Of a DNA stretch of 29,266 nt, positions 15,420 to 23,033 are shown piece by piece (position 1 is the first letter of the stretch; the number at the start of each line of letters is the position of its first letter). The DNA comes from a virus, in the IMG/VR virus record IMGVR_UViG_3300009548_000024, positions 1-29,266 of that record; one strand, 5' to 3'. The translations under genes were made by a program, and so were the position numbers. Below the pieces are notes generated by a model. It saw nothing but the letters and a program-made list of their open reading frames with translations, did no database searches and had not been told where the DNA came from.

Positions 15420-16319
15420 ATGTATGCAACATACACATATGCTGCAAGCTCTACGGCGGCAAATATCTTGGCTGATGTAGTTTTGTTACTGACAGGAACA
15501 ACGGATAAAGGCACTTTATCAGCTAACTGTGTCCAAGGAACAACAAGCATAGATGCTAGTGTCACTGTTGCCGGATGGACTGTCTATGATGCTTCAGCCG
15601 GAACTAATGCTCAATGTCTTAGAGCACCTGTGGCAGATAATGCAAGCCAGTATAAATATCTTGTTATTGATACAAATACTGCTGGTTATATTTTACAAAA
15701 GGTATATGAAACATGGAATAGTGGCACTCATGCAGGGACAAACCTAGCGTACAATTCAGATAATACTACTTATTCACAACGGACCTTAATTGCATCTGGC
15801 GGAACATTATATATAAGTGCAAATGTACGTCATTGCTTTATATATTCTCTTCAAGGCGGTGTTTATGGCAATAGCTCATCGTCAAATCCGTCTGGGATAC
15901 TTGAACGATCAAGGCTCTCTCCTTGGGACACAGTGGCTAACGGGTATCCACCATTTGTATATTGGGGTGCTTATTCTGTGATATATGAACCACGCTCTCT
16001 GAATGCGACTGGTGCCGATATAACAGGAAACGGATCATTAATGACAATAGTTTTTCCATTGGGGGGGTCAGCTGAAACTCCCCCCACGACTTCGGTAATA
16101 TCTAATTCAAATAAAGTTACATTAGGCCATGTTTTTTTACCGTTCGGCGCGTGCAAGGCTACAAACGGTCATCTTGGGGGTGATTTCTCAAGTTTCTCAG
16201 ACATATGGTTGACTACATATAATAGTGGAAGTCCATTAGATACAGTAGTCTATGGCGGTAATACTTATAACATTTGGTCAGCTGCGACGACATGGCGCTA
16301 TGCTGTCAGGCAGGGGTAA
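15420..16319 (+). CDS. Tail-region structural protein (299 aa)
   Basis: AAGGAGTC precedes ATG 15420. The product opens MYATYTYAASSTAANILADVV, then a beta-rich domain with WTVYDASAGTNAQCLRAPV and KYLVIDTNTAGYILQKVYETW. A middle segment has LIASGGTLYISANVRHCFIY and SSSSNPSGILERSRLSPWDT. The style, a self-contained beta domain followed by Gly/Ser/Asn/Tyr-rich sequence, is typical of phage tail-tip or receptor-facing proteins. No enzyme motif is evident. The next 147 bases hold a separate small gene. Confidence 0.68.
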   Translation: MYATYTYAASSTAANILADVVLLLTGTTDKGTLSANCVQGTTSIDASVTVAGWTVYDASAGTNAQCLRAPVADNASQYKYLVIDTNTAGYILQKVYETWNSGTHAGTNLAYNSDNTTYSQRTLIASGGTLYISANVRHCFIYSLQGGVYGNSSSSNPSGILERSRLSPWDTVANGYPPFVYWGAYSVIYEPRSLNATGADITGNGSLMTIVFPLGGSAETPPTTSVISNSNKVTLGHVFLPFGACKATNGHLGGDFSSFSDIWLTTYNSGSPLDTVVYGGNTYNIWSAATTWRYAVRQG

Positions 16320-16322
16320 ATT

Positions 16323-16469
16323 ATGGCTGCATGGACAGGTGCGGGTTTTCTTGAAAATTATAGTGAACCGGGTAGCTCAACTGTGTTTGTAATTTGGCGC
16401 TGGGAAAGTTGGCTTGCTTCCAGGAATATGACTGGCAATGTGAGCGGATCAGGACAAGTTTTCCCTTGA
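16323..16469 (+). CDS. 48-aa aromatic small protein
   Basis: ATG 16323 follows AGGGG and lies four bases after the previous stop. The product is MAAWTGAGFLENYSEPG, then SSTVFVIWRWESWLAS and a short Gly/Ser tail. It has four tryptophans but no signal or clear membrane segment. It fills a gap that would otherwise be non-coding and keeps the tight packing of the region. Function unknown; it may be a fragment of a larger beta-rich tail protein. Confidence 0.5.
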   Translation: MAAWTGAGFLENYSEPGSSTVFVIWRWESWLASRNMTGNVSGSGQVFP

Positions 16470-16476
16470 GATAAAA

Positions 16477-18306
16477 ATGCCTCTTAAACTTGAATTATTG
16501 ACTTCTAAAGGTACGGAATGGATCGGATTGTGCAAACATCGACTCCATATGATGTCTGTCATGAGAAAGCCTGGTGCCATACTGAAACAGACTTATTATT
16601 TGCCAAAAGGCGTTATGGCTCAAGTTATTTCTTCTGATGTCTGCGATATTATCAGAATATGGGGCGGTGGTCTGACAGGTATTATTTGTCATCCTCGGTC
16701 AAAAGATCAAGCAACATTATATGTTATCCCTGCGGCTCTTCCCGGCCAAGAGGCTATTTCTGTAATTGCAATAGTTGGCGGCTGGCATACCGATAAAGAC
16801 GGTAATTTTGTAGAGTTAACAAGTAACTTTGATTATCCTCTGGTCGATTCCGATAACGCCTCATTTCTCTTCTCTGGTGAGGATTCAGTAAAAAGCGGTG
16901 GTTTTCTTGGTAGTGAAGGGAATTATGGCAATATTTACTGGCATAACAACGACAAAAGTAACTTGAGTGTAATTTCCTACAAAGGCATTCCCACTCGTCA
17001 CTTCATGTTAGATCAACAAGGGGCTATTAACGGTGCGGACTTTGCTACTGACGGGCAAGGTATTTGCCTTTACAAATCTGGAATATTTCTCACATATACA
17101 AGAAAAGGTCAAGACGGCAAAAATGAGGTTGTGAACGGTGCTGCGGAACTTGAAGGAGAGGTTATTTGCTGTACTCCATCCGGCGTTTCAATCCTTCAGG
17201 GAAGTAAATGGGTGGATATACCAATTATCGGATGGGTGGCTAGTCCAGCATGGTATTTCGATAGTACAGGTAAAAAAGCAATTAATTCAGAAGGCACTCG
17301 TATCCTGACTTTCCAAAAAGCTGACAATGGTTCGGTTACTGGTGTTCAGACAGCCAATTATGTCCCTGCAACAAATAAATATTTATATCTTACCTCTTCA
17401 GGGCAGACTGGTTACTCTAGTTTAGAGTATAATAGCGACAAAATATCACAGGATTCATGCTTTGAATTAAAAGCAAATGGGGATATTGTCAACCTAAGTG
17501 TTATTGCTTCTTTGACAGCTAAAAGCGAATATAAATCAAGTGCGAGTAAGAGTTTTGCTGATTACGCTATCTATGACGATGGTAAAAAATACATTGTTAC
17601 ATTAACTTATGACGGTAACGTAACAGTATGTGCGGGACTGGCAAACCTGGATGGCTCACCTGCAAGTTTCCCTCCTGGTGTTGCTTGCGGCCCGTTTACA
17701 TATTCGTTTACGGGTGCCACTCAAATAGGAAATACCAGTTGTGCTAAGTTAGACCCTACCTCGGCATGTTGTCCAAATGCTGTGGTAATGAATGTTTCGG
17801 CAACTATAACTGGTCCGGGGGTGGATGCTACAGGTAGTAGAGATATTACAACGGTGGCTAAGGCTGGTTCATGGGTAATGACATCTTGCAATCTGGAATG
17901 GGTAACATATGATACAGGTGCCGCTCCGCCATGCGGTTGCACTTCACTTACTGACACCACAGATAATGCTTATTATATGGCTCACGGTTTACCCTCATAT
18001 AGTGCTGCTTTGGACCCTGTTTATTCTCCATGCGGAGGGACAAAAACACAAGAATTCACCCGGTCAGGCAGTTATGTAAGAGATATAATTGGCGGTGGAC
18101 TTCCTGTGGCCCATTCAGGATGTAACCCCCCTTTTAATTTTGTGTCAATTGGAACGGATGTCATAGGAGGCGGATGCGCTCTTGTTTTTGGTGGTGAAGG
18201 TGATCCCTGTGGAATGCCAGGGGAATACTATTGTATTCAGAATGTAAATGAATATGGCGCACAGTACAGCATAGGAACAGTGACTTATACATGGGTGTGT
18301 CCATGA
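16477..18306 (+). CDS. Tail-tip or receptor-binding candidate with cysteine-rich C-terminus (609 aa)
   Basis: ATG 16477 has a weak site (TTGAGAT). The first 380 residues are beta-rich, with blade-like repeats such as GGFLGSEGNYGNIYWHNNDK and GICLYKSGIFLTYTRKGQDG, suggesting a propeller. The last 225 residues contain 14 cysteines, including adjacent Cys-Cys and Cys-Gly-Cys, mostly in turns between Gly/Ser/Thr segments. A cysteine-rich extracellular-style domain is unusual for a phage virion protein. Position after the fibre module suggests a host-binding protein. It is followed by another cysteine-bearing gene. The codon use looks more A/T-rich than in the capsid genes. Specific function unknown. 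Confidence 0.68.
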   Translation: MPLKLELLTSKGTEWIGLCKHRLHMMSVMRKPGAILKQTYYLPKGVMAQVISSDVCDIIRIWGGGLTGIICHPRSKDQATLYVIPAALPGQEAISVIAIVGGWHTDKDGNFVELTSNFDYPLVDSDNASFLFSGEDSVKSGGFLGSEGNYGNIYWHNNDKSNLSVISYKGIPTRHFMLDQQGAINGADFATDGQGICLYKSGIFLTYTRKGQDGKNEVVNGAAELEGEVICCTPSGVSILQGSKWVDIPIIGWVASPAWYFDSTGKKAINSEGTRILTFQKADNGSVTGVQTANYVPATNKYLYLTSSGQTGYSSLEYNSDKISQDSCFELKANGDIVNLSVIASLTAKSEYKSSASKSFADYAIYDDGKKYIVTLTYDGNVTVCAGLANLDGSPASFPPGVACGPFTYSFTGATQIGNTSCAKLDPTSACCPNAVVMNVSATITGPGVDATGSRDITTVAKAGSWVMTSCNLEWVTYDTGAAPPCGCTSLTDTTDNAYYMAHGLPSYSAALDPVYSPCGGTKTQEFTRSGSYVRDIIGGGLPVAHSGCNPPFNFVSIGTDVIGGGCALVFGGEGDPCGMPGEYYCIQNVNEYGAQYSIGTVTYTWVCP

Positions 18307-19298
18307 GTAATTGTTATAATTCTACAGGCAATTCTAGTAAAGTTTTATGCACAAAGCCGTGTGTAAACGGTATGTATGGTAGCATTCCATGTGCAGCTTC
18401 ATCAGAAGGGACACAGACAGTCAAACATACTCTTAATAGTAATGCAACTGCCACATTTGGACCTTTCACCATACCTATTTTAAATACTATTAGAAATTTT
18501 ACATTCATTGGAGGCTCTAACACTACTCCACTTTCCAGGGATGTAACAGGTTCTATATCAGAATCAATAAAACAGACAAGTTGTATTTTCCACTATGTTA
18601 ATAGTGCAGAGGAAGTATGTTTATATAAAAAGACAGTGACTAAATTATCATTTTCAGGGTCAGAATCCGGTTGTGTTTCTTCACTGCATTTCAACAACAG
18701 TTATGCAAAAGTGATAGTAAGCAATCTGTCACTCACAAAAGATCACACTTATATTTTGTTAAGAAATGGACTTGAAGAAACATTAGGGTCATATAGTGAA
18801 AATTCAGGCGGTTCAGGAGTGTGGAAAATGTTTCTCGCTCCTACTCCTGACTTGGATGCTTTGCAGTTTGACTTGGATATACAAAAATACGGTTTTTATA
18901 ACGATTATGATTCTTGTCCTAATGCGGCTGTTGATTCTCTCACGGCCCTTGACGGTGGGCCTGATATGTTCTATCCTGAGTGGGCTAGAGACTGGACACC
19001 TGACATGATGTGGCAACAAGTAGCGGTCAATAAATTCTATGGATGCAAGAGCGGGACACCTATATTAAAGGATAATTTTGGGTTTGGAATATCAACTGAA
19101 CCTGTGCCAATAGGCGATTTTGCGAGACACCCCAAACTTGGTGATTGCTATAGTTGGTTGCTCTCCTTGGGGAAGGATATAAAACTGGTGAATTTTATAA
19201 ACGGCCAAAAAGATGATAGTTTACTGTCTGATGCACTTAAACCACACCATATTGATTTGAAAAAGTTGGTTGCGTATTATCCAATTTCTCTTATATGA
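18303..19298 (+). CDS. Cysteine-containing unknown protein (331 aa)
   Basis: Two ATGs are possible, 18291 and 18303. The latter overlaps the previous TGA (ATGA) and is preferred, though neither has a strong ribosome site. The first 30 residues hold four cysteines (NCYNS, LCTKPC, IPCAAS), and six more are scattered later. Beta-rich sequence dominates to about residue 200, then a more helical part with Trp-rich FYPEWARDWTPDMMWQQV. No domain is recognised. It shares the cysteine-rich, A/T-rich style of its upstream neighbour, so the two may form one receptor-binding or host-range module. Confidence 0.65.
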   Translation: MSNCYNSTGNSSKVLCTKPCVNGMYGSIPCAASSEGTQTVKHTLNSNATATFGPFTIPILNTIRNFTFIGGSNTTPLSRDVTGSISESIKQTSCIFHYVNSAEEVCLYKKTVTKLSFSGSESGCVSSLHFNNSYAKVIVSNLSLTKDHTYILLRNGLEETLGSYSENSGGSGVWKMFLAPTPDLDALQFDLDIQKYGFYNDYDSCPNAAVDSLTALDGGPDMFYPEWARDWTPDMMWQQVAVNKFYGCKSGTPILKDNFGFGISTEPVPIGDFARHPKLGDCYSWLLSLGKDIKLVNFINGQKDDSLLSDALKPHHIDLKKLVAYYPISLI

Positions 19299-19305
19299 GG
19301 TTTCA

Positions 19306-19785
19306 ATGCTGATAAATAATGCACAACGGTTAAATGTATGGTTAGGGCTGAATGACAAGTTCAGTTATGAAGAAATGTGTGCAGCTTCTACCGCTCAAGG
19401 AGTTCAGTTGTTGACAGCTATGGTATTTGCGGCTAAGGTAGGGATGATGATGGTTGCAAAATCTGAATTTCCTGAAATGGAATATAAAGACGCTGTTATG
19501 GCATTTGCTGCTAAATATAACGGACAAGAAATATTCTATCCGGCTTCTGAAATAAAAAATGAACAGGTGCCGTCGCCTGAGAATAAGGGAAGGGGCTGCT
19601 GTGGTGATAATGGTGTCCCTTCTCAATCCCGTGGTTTAGGAGACACGGTGTTTAAAATCACACATGCCACTGGCCTTGACAAACTAGCAGAGATATACAC
19701 AAAGATTACAGGTCAACCATGCGGATGTGCTGAACGTCAAGAGGCTCTTAACAAACTATTTCCTTACGGTATAAGAGAGGAATGA
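19306..19785 (+). CDS. Small protein with conserved-looking GLGDT...CGC...LNKLFPY end (159 aa)
   Basis: ATG 19306 with GAGG just upstream is chosen; an in-frame TTG at 19270 would need an overlap with the previous gene. Residues 1-75 are helical (ALA-rich, with Met-rich AAKVGMMMVAKSEF). After a linker, residues 98-159 have CCGDNG, GLGDTVFKITHATGLDKLAEI, PCGCAERQEALNKLFPY. The pattern 'GLGDT-x-x-kIt-x-aTG-i-x-x-L' and 'CGC-x-x-R-x-x-x-LNk-x-FPY' recurs in phage genomes in my recollection, but with no agreed function. Cys98, Cys99, Cys139 and Cys141 may bind metal. Confidence 0.72.
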   Translation: MLINNAQRLNVWLGLNDKFSYEEMCAASTAQGVQLLTAMVFAAKVGMMMVAKSEFPEMEYKDAVMAFAAKYNGQEIFYPASEIKNEQVPSPENKGRGCCGDNGVPSQSRGLGDTVFKITHATGLDKLAEIYTKITGQPCGCAERQEALNKLFPYGIREE

Positions 19786-19786
19786 T

Positions 19787-20827
19787 ATGGCAGCAACTAT
19801 TGATCCCCAAACAATCCTCACTGAATCTGAAAATCTTGTTAATGATTTTTTAAGTAGAATTGACGACTCAATAAGCAACTTACAGAACTTTGTTGACGGT
19901 CGCACTACTTATGTAACTTACAATCCTCCTACTGCGTTTGCTCCTTCGGCTCCTGCGCCGATTCCTTTAGATCAGTTACCGGTTTTAACCCCTGCAATTC
20001 TTGATGCTGACTTTGGAAATCCTCTGTCTGAAATGGACGCCTATAAAGGGCATGTTTATATCGCTCCTATTCTCGATCAAATGGAAGCGACTTTAACCGG
20101 GTGGATCAACTCTAAGACTCTGGCCGGGGTGGATGCGGCTGGAAATCTGCTGACTTCTGGTGGGGTTGGGATTGATTCGACTACCCAAAACGCCATATAC
20201 CAGAATGGACGGCAGAGAGATTTACTTGCTCTCTCTGATGCGCTCGATGCCATAGCTTCAAGAGATGCGAAGAGAGGTTTTGCTTATCCGACTTCACGGA
20301 GAGCTTCTGATGCGGCTATTGTCGAGTTCCAACAGAATTACGAGAATCGAAGCTGGCAGATCACGGCTCTCATGTCCGACTTGGCTCAAAAGAATATCCA
20401 ACTGGCAATACAAAGCAATATGAGTATAGAAGGGTTACATGCCTCTTTTGCTCAAGGCTTCGGTAGTCTCTTCCTGAACTTGAAAAAGTTGATTGTGGAT
20501 ACTTTTAAGGTGGAGGTCGATGAAAGAGTAGAAGTATTTAAAGCTCAACTCTCGGCAGTCATAGCCGGTTATCAACTCTCTGAAATCAATGGTAAACTGT
20601 CTATTTCTTTCCAGGAATTGCTTTTGAAACAATGGGAAATCCTGACTGAAACATCTACTGACAGAGTGAAGAGCCTTATTGCACAAGCTGAAGAGGGGAA
20701 TAGGATACAGCTTGAGGCTGCTAAAGCTCTTGTTTCCTCTTTGGAGAGCATAATTCAGGCGGCATTATTCCAGACAAACGGAGTAGTGGCGCAGATAGAT
20801 AGTCAGACTTCAGGAAGTAGTGCATAA
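19787..20827 (+). CDS. Coiled-coil virion protein (346 aa)
   Basis: ATG 19787 lies one base after the previous stop, with AGAGAGG just upstream. The N-terminal 90 residues have a helix (ENLVNDFLSRIDDSISNLQNF) and a Pro/Ala linker (PPTAFAPSAPAPIPLDQLP). From about residue 100 the protein is largely helical with long amphipathic stretches, including RGFAYPTSRRASDAAIVEF and LEAAKALVSSLESIIQAAL. It lacks the size and repeats of a tape-measure protein. Phage genomes often carry helical proteins of this style before internal-protein genes, so a tail-tube, needle or ejection-linked role is possible. Not assigned further. Confidence 0.68.
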   Translation: MAATIDPQTILTESENLVNDFLSRIDDSISNLQNFVDGRTTYVTYNPPTAFAPSAPAPIPLDQLPVLTPAILDADFGNPLSEMDAYKGHVYIAPILDQMEATLTGWINSKTLAGVDAAGNLLTSGGVGIDSTTQNAIYQNGRQRDLLALSDALDAIASRDAKRGFAYPTSRRASDAAIVEFQQNYENRSWQITALMSDLAQKNIQLAIQSNMSIEGLHASFAQGFGSLFLNLKKLIVDTFKVEVDERVEVFKAQLSAVIAGYQLSEINGKLSISFQELLLKQWEILTETSTDRVKSLIAQAEEGNRIQLEAAKALVSSLESIIQAALFQTNGVVAQIDSQTSGSSA

Positions 20828-20837
20828 GGAGTTAATC

Positions 20838-23024
20838 ATGATCTCTCCGCAAATTGAAAACCTTGTCAGAATGAAAGTTCAGCAATCCAATGTGATGTTG
20901 GCCTCTCAACCGCAACCGGGTCAAGTGCCTGGAAGGGCTGAAGGTGGCTCGGCTCCTGGCATTATTCCTGGTCCTGTTTCTATGATGGGTGGAGATAATA
21001 CAATGACTCCTACCAAATCAGGTGAATATATCCTGCCGGTTGAGGCTGTCATGGGCCTTGGAGTGCGGATGGGTGCCACTACTCATGGTGACGCTCTGGC
21101 AATTGGAAAGCATATCCTTGATAAAGAGGTTATGGGGCTGAAAAAGGAAATGGGGAATAACACTCCTCCCCGCAATTCAGGTATTTCGACTGGCGCGGAT
21201 CAGGCTTCTCCTACTCCCGGTCAAGGGGTTGGCTTTGCTGAAGGTGGCATAATTTCGGATGCAACACAATGGTTGGGAAGTCATGTTGTTGACCCTTTAA
21301 AAAATATGATGACTCCAAAACCGGGTATTCCTGTTGGCTCTACTCCTCCTTTGCAACCTCAACAGGTGGGGAGTGGTTATCTTAACCGTACAGGAACGGG
21401 GTTACAAAGTCATAATTCAGCGGTTGAACAGGTGGCAAGAGATACCGGTTATGCTGAAGGTGGCGGAGTAGGGAATTGGTTAAGTGAGCATGTTGTTCAA
21501 CCGGTTAAATCTGCTCTTACTCCTAAACCTGGGATACCGGCTTCTCCTTCTTCGACTGCTCTTGGTACTGGATATGCCCGTAATACGGCAGATACAGTAA
21601 AGACACACAACCAGGCTGTGACGGATGCGGCCAAAGGTTATGCTGAAAGGGGTATGCCGGATAATCAGTTTATACCAGTAGAGAAACAGCCTATAGTAGC
21701 TCCTCATAGTGCAGAAGGCTCTTTTGAATTACCTCCTCCGAAACCCGGTATCCCTGCTCCGGCTGCTACAACTCCTCCCGGCCCTGCCTCTCCTCCCCCT
21801 GCACCTTCTGGAATGGGTATCGCTCCTGACCCTCACGGCTCCGCACAAATCGGTAAACAGAAAGTCAATTATGGTGACATTGGCGTAATGGGTAAAGACC
21901 CGCTGGCCGGGAAAAGTACGGGTAGTGTCAATACAATGACTGGTGAAGAGTTCCAGAGATCAGGATTGGCTGCGGACCCGAATTTCGGTAAGACGGGCAT
22001 GGAATACAACACGGCAACAAAAACCTGGGGTAAACCGGACCCTGAAATAATGGTTGGCAATCCGAATGGTATCATGTCAACGATGAAGGAATCTGAAGCC
22101 TACAATAAGGGACTAATGAATCCTCAACAACGGCAGAGTTATGAAGCTCGGCAAATGCAGGAAAAGGAACTTCAGGCCAAAACAGATATTGCAAAAGGAA
22201 CGATGGGTATCAAACAGGAAGAAGTTGATACAAAGAAAACTGCGGCTGAATCGTTGGCTGCATACCATAAGCAACTCGGTGACGCAAAAACTAACTTTGG
22301 TAAAGGGGTTATGAGTAGTTTAAGCCCTGAAGCCGTACATGATCTTGCTTCACAATTTGCCAAAACAGGCCAAATGCCAGCAATGGGAATGGGTGGCATG
22401 GCGGATAGAGAGGCTATCTTTAACGAATGGTCGAAAATGATGCACACTCAAGGCGGGACTCTTAATGACCAACTTGAACAACGTGCTGCTCTCAAGGCAA
22501 GTCAAGGGGCGCTTAACAATGATGTTAAACAGTATGACCTGATGGAGAAATCCGAGAAACAGGCTGCGGGTGCTGCAAAGTTACTTCGTGAATCGTCAAA
22601 GAACTATGGGCGAACCGGTGTCAGATTCGTCAATTCTATGGAAGCTCTGACAAGGAATGCGGTCAATGACCCGAAACTTGCTGACCTCCAAATGAAATTA
22701 CTTGCATTCACACGTGAATATTACAAAATTACGACAAATGCCTATGCAAGCGTAGGGGAACTGTCAAGAGGGGCGCAAGAACAGGCCGACAAGCTCCTTA
22801 ACGCTTCAGACAGTTATGAATCCCTTGATGCGAAGATAAGGGCTGCTGAACAGGAAATAGCAAACACCAAGGGTACTTTTAAAGAGACTATTGACGCTCG
22901 GAAGAAGGATATTTCCAGTGTTGGTAAAGAACTTACTCCTGACATTGCGGCTCAATACAAAGCCAAATATGGAGATAGGGCAAAAGCGGAAGCGGCGGCA
23001 AAAGCGGACGGTTACACCTTCTAG
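20838..23024 (+). CDS. Large internal/ejection-type virion protein with AEGG repeats (728 aa)
   Basis: ATG 20838 has AAGGAG six bases upstream; a GTG at 20820 overlaps the previous gene and lacks a site. Residues 32-110 include RAEGGSAPGIIPG, then GEYILPVEAVMGLG. Two tandem repeats follow: FAEGGIISDATQWLGSHVV with MTPKPGIPV, and YAEGGGVGNWLSEHVVQPV with TPKPGIPA. Pro/Gly-rich linkers occupy 285-345. The C-terminal 350 residues are helical with acidic/basic coiled-coil sequence. Long, repeat-bearing and charged, it matches the style of phage proteins ejected with the genome. That function is inferred from style and position. Confidence 0.68.
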   Translation: MISPQIENLVRMKVQQSNVMLASQPQPGQVPGRAEGGSAPGIIPGPVSMMGGDNTMTPTKSGEYILPVEAVMGLGVRMGATTHGDALAIGKHILDKEVMGLKKEMGNNTPPRNSGISTGADQASPTPGQGVGFAEGGIISDATQWLGSHVVDPLKNMMTPKPGIPVGSTPPLQPQQVGSGYLNRTGTGLQSHNSAVEQVARDTGYAEGGGVGNWLSEHVVQPVKSALTPKPGIPASPSSTALGTGYARNTADTVKTHNQAVTDAAKGYAERGMPDNQFIPVEKQPIVAPHSAEGSFELPPPKPGIPAPAATTPPGPASPPPAPSGMGIAPDPHGSAQIGKQKVNYGDIGVMGKDPLAGKSTGSVNTMTGEEFQRSGLAADPNFGKTGMEYNTATKTWGKPDPEIMVGNPNGIMSTMKESEAYNKGLMNPQQRQSYEARQMQEKELQAKTDIAKGTMGIKQEEVDTKKTAAESLAAYHKQLGDAKTNFGKGVMSSLSPEAVHDLASQFAKTGQMPAMGMGGMADREAIFNEWSKMMHTQGGTLNDQLEQRAALKASQGALNNDVKQYDLMEKSEKQAAGAAKLLRESSKNYGRTGVRFVNSMEALTRNAVNDPKLADLQMKLLAFTREYYKITTNAYASVGELSRGAQEQADKLLNASDSYESLDAKIRAAEQEIANTKGTFKETIDARKKDISSVGKELTPDIAAQYKAKYGDRAKAEAAAKADGYTF
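21234..21638 (+). repeat. Two tandem protein repeats (about 63-72 aa)
   Basis: Residues 133-204 and 205-267 of the protein starting at 20838 share the order AEGG, W-L-x-x-H-VV-x-P-x-K, TPKPGIP, GYxRNT/GxG, and HNxAVxxxA. The second copy is shorter in the linker. A truncated AERG follows at residue 269. DNA similarity is modest. Confidence 0.8.
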
Positions 23025-23033
23025 GAGTATATT

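Noticed and set aside
16323-16477. Frameshift joining the 299-aa and 609-aa tail genes
   Set aside because: Each has its own start and stop, the 48-aa frame between them has a ribosome site, and no slippery heptamer is evident.
20820-20840. GTG start at 20820 for the 728-aa protein
   Set aside because: The AAGGAG site lies downstream of that codon and correctly spaced for ATG 20838.
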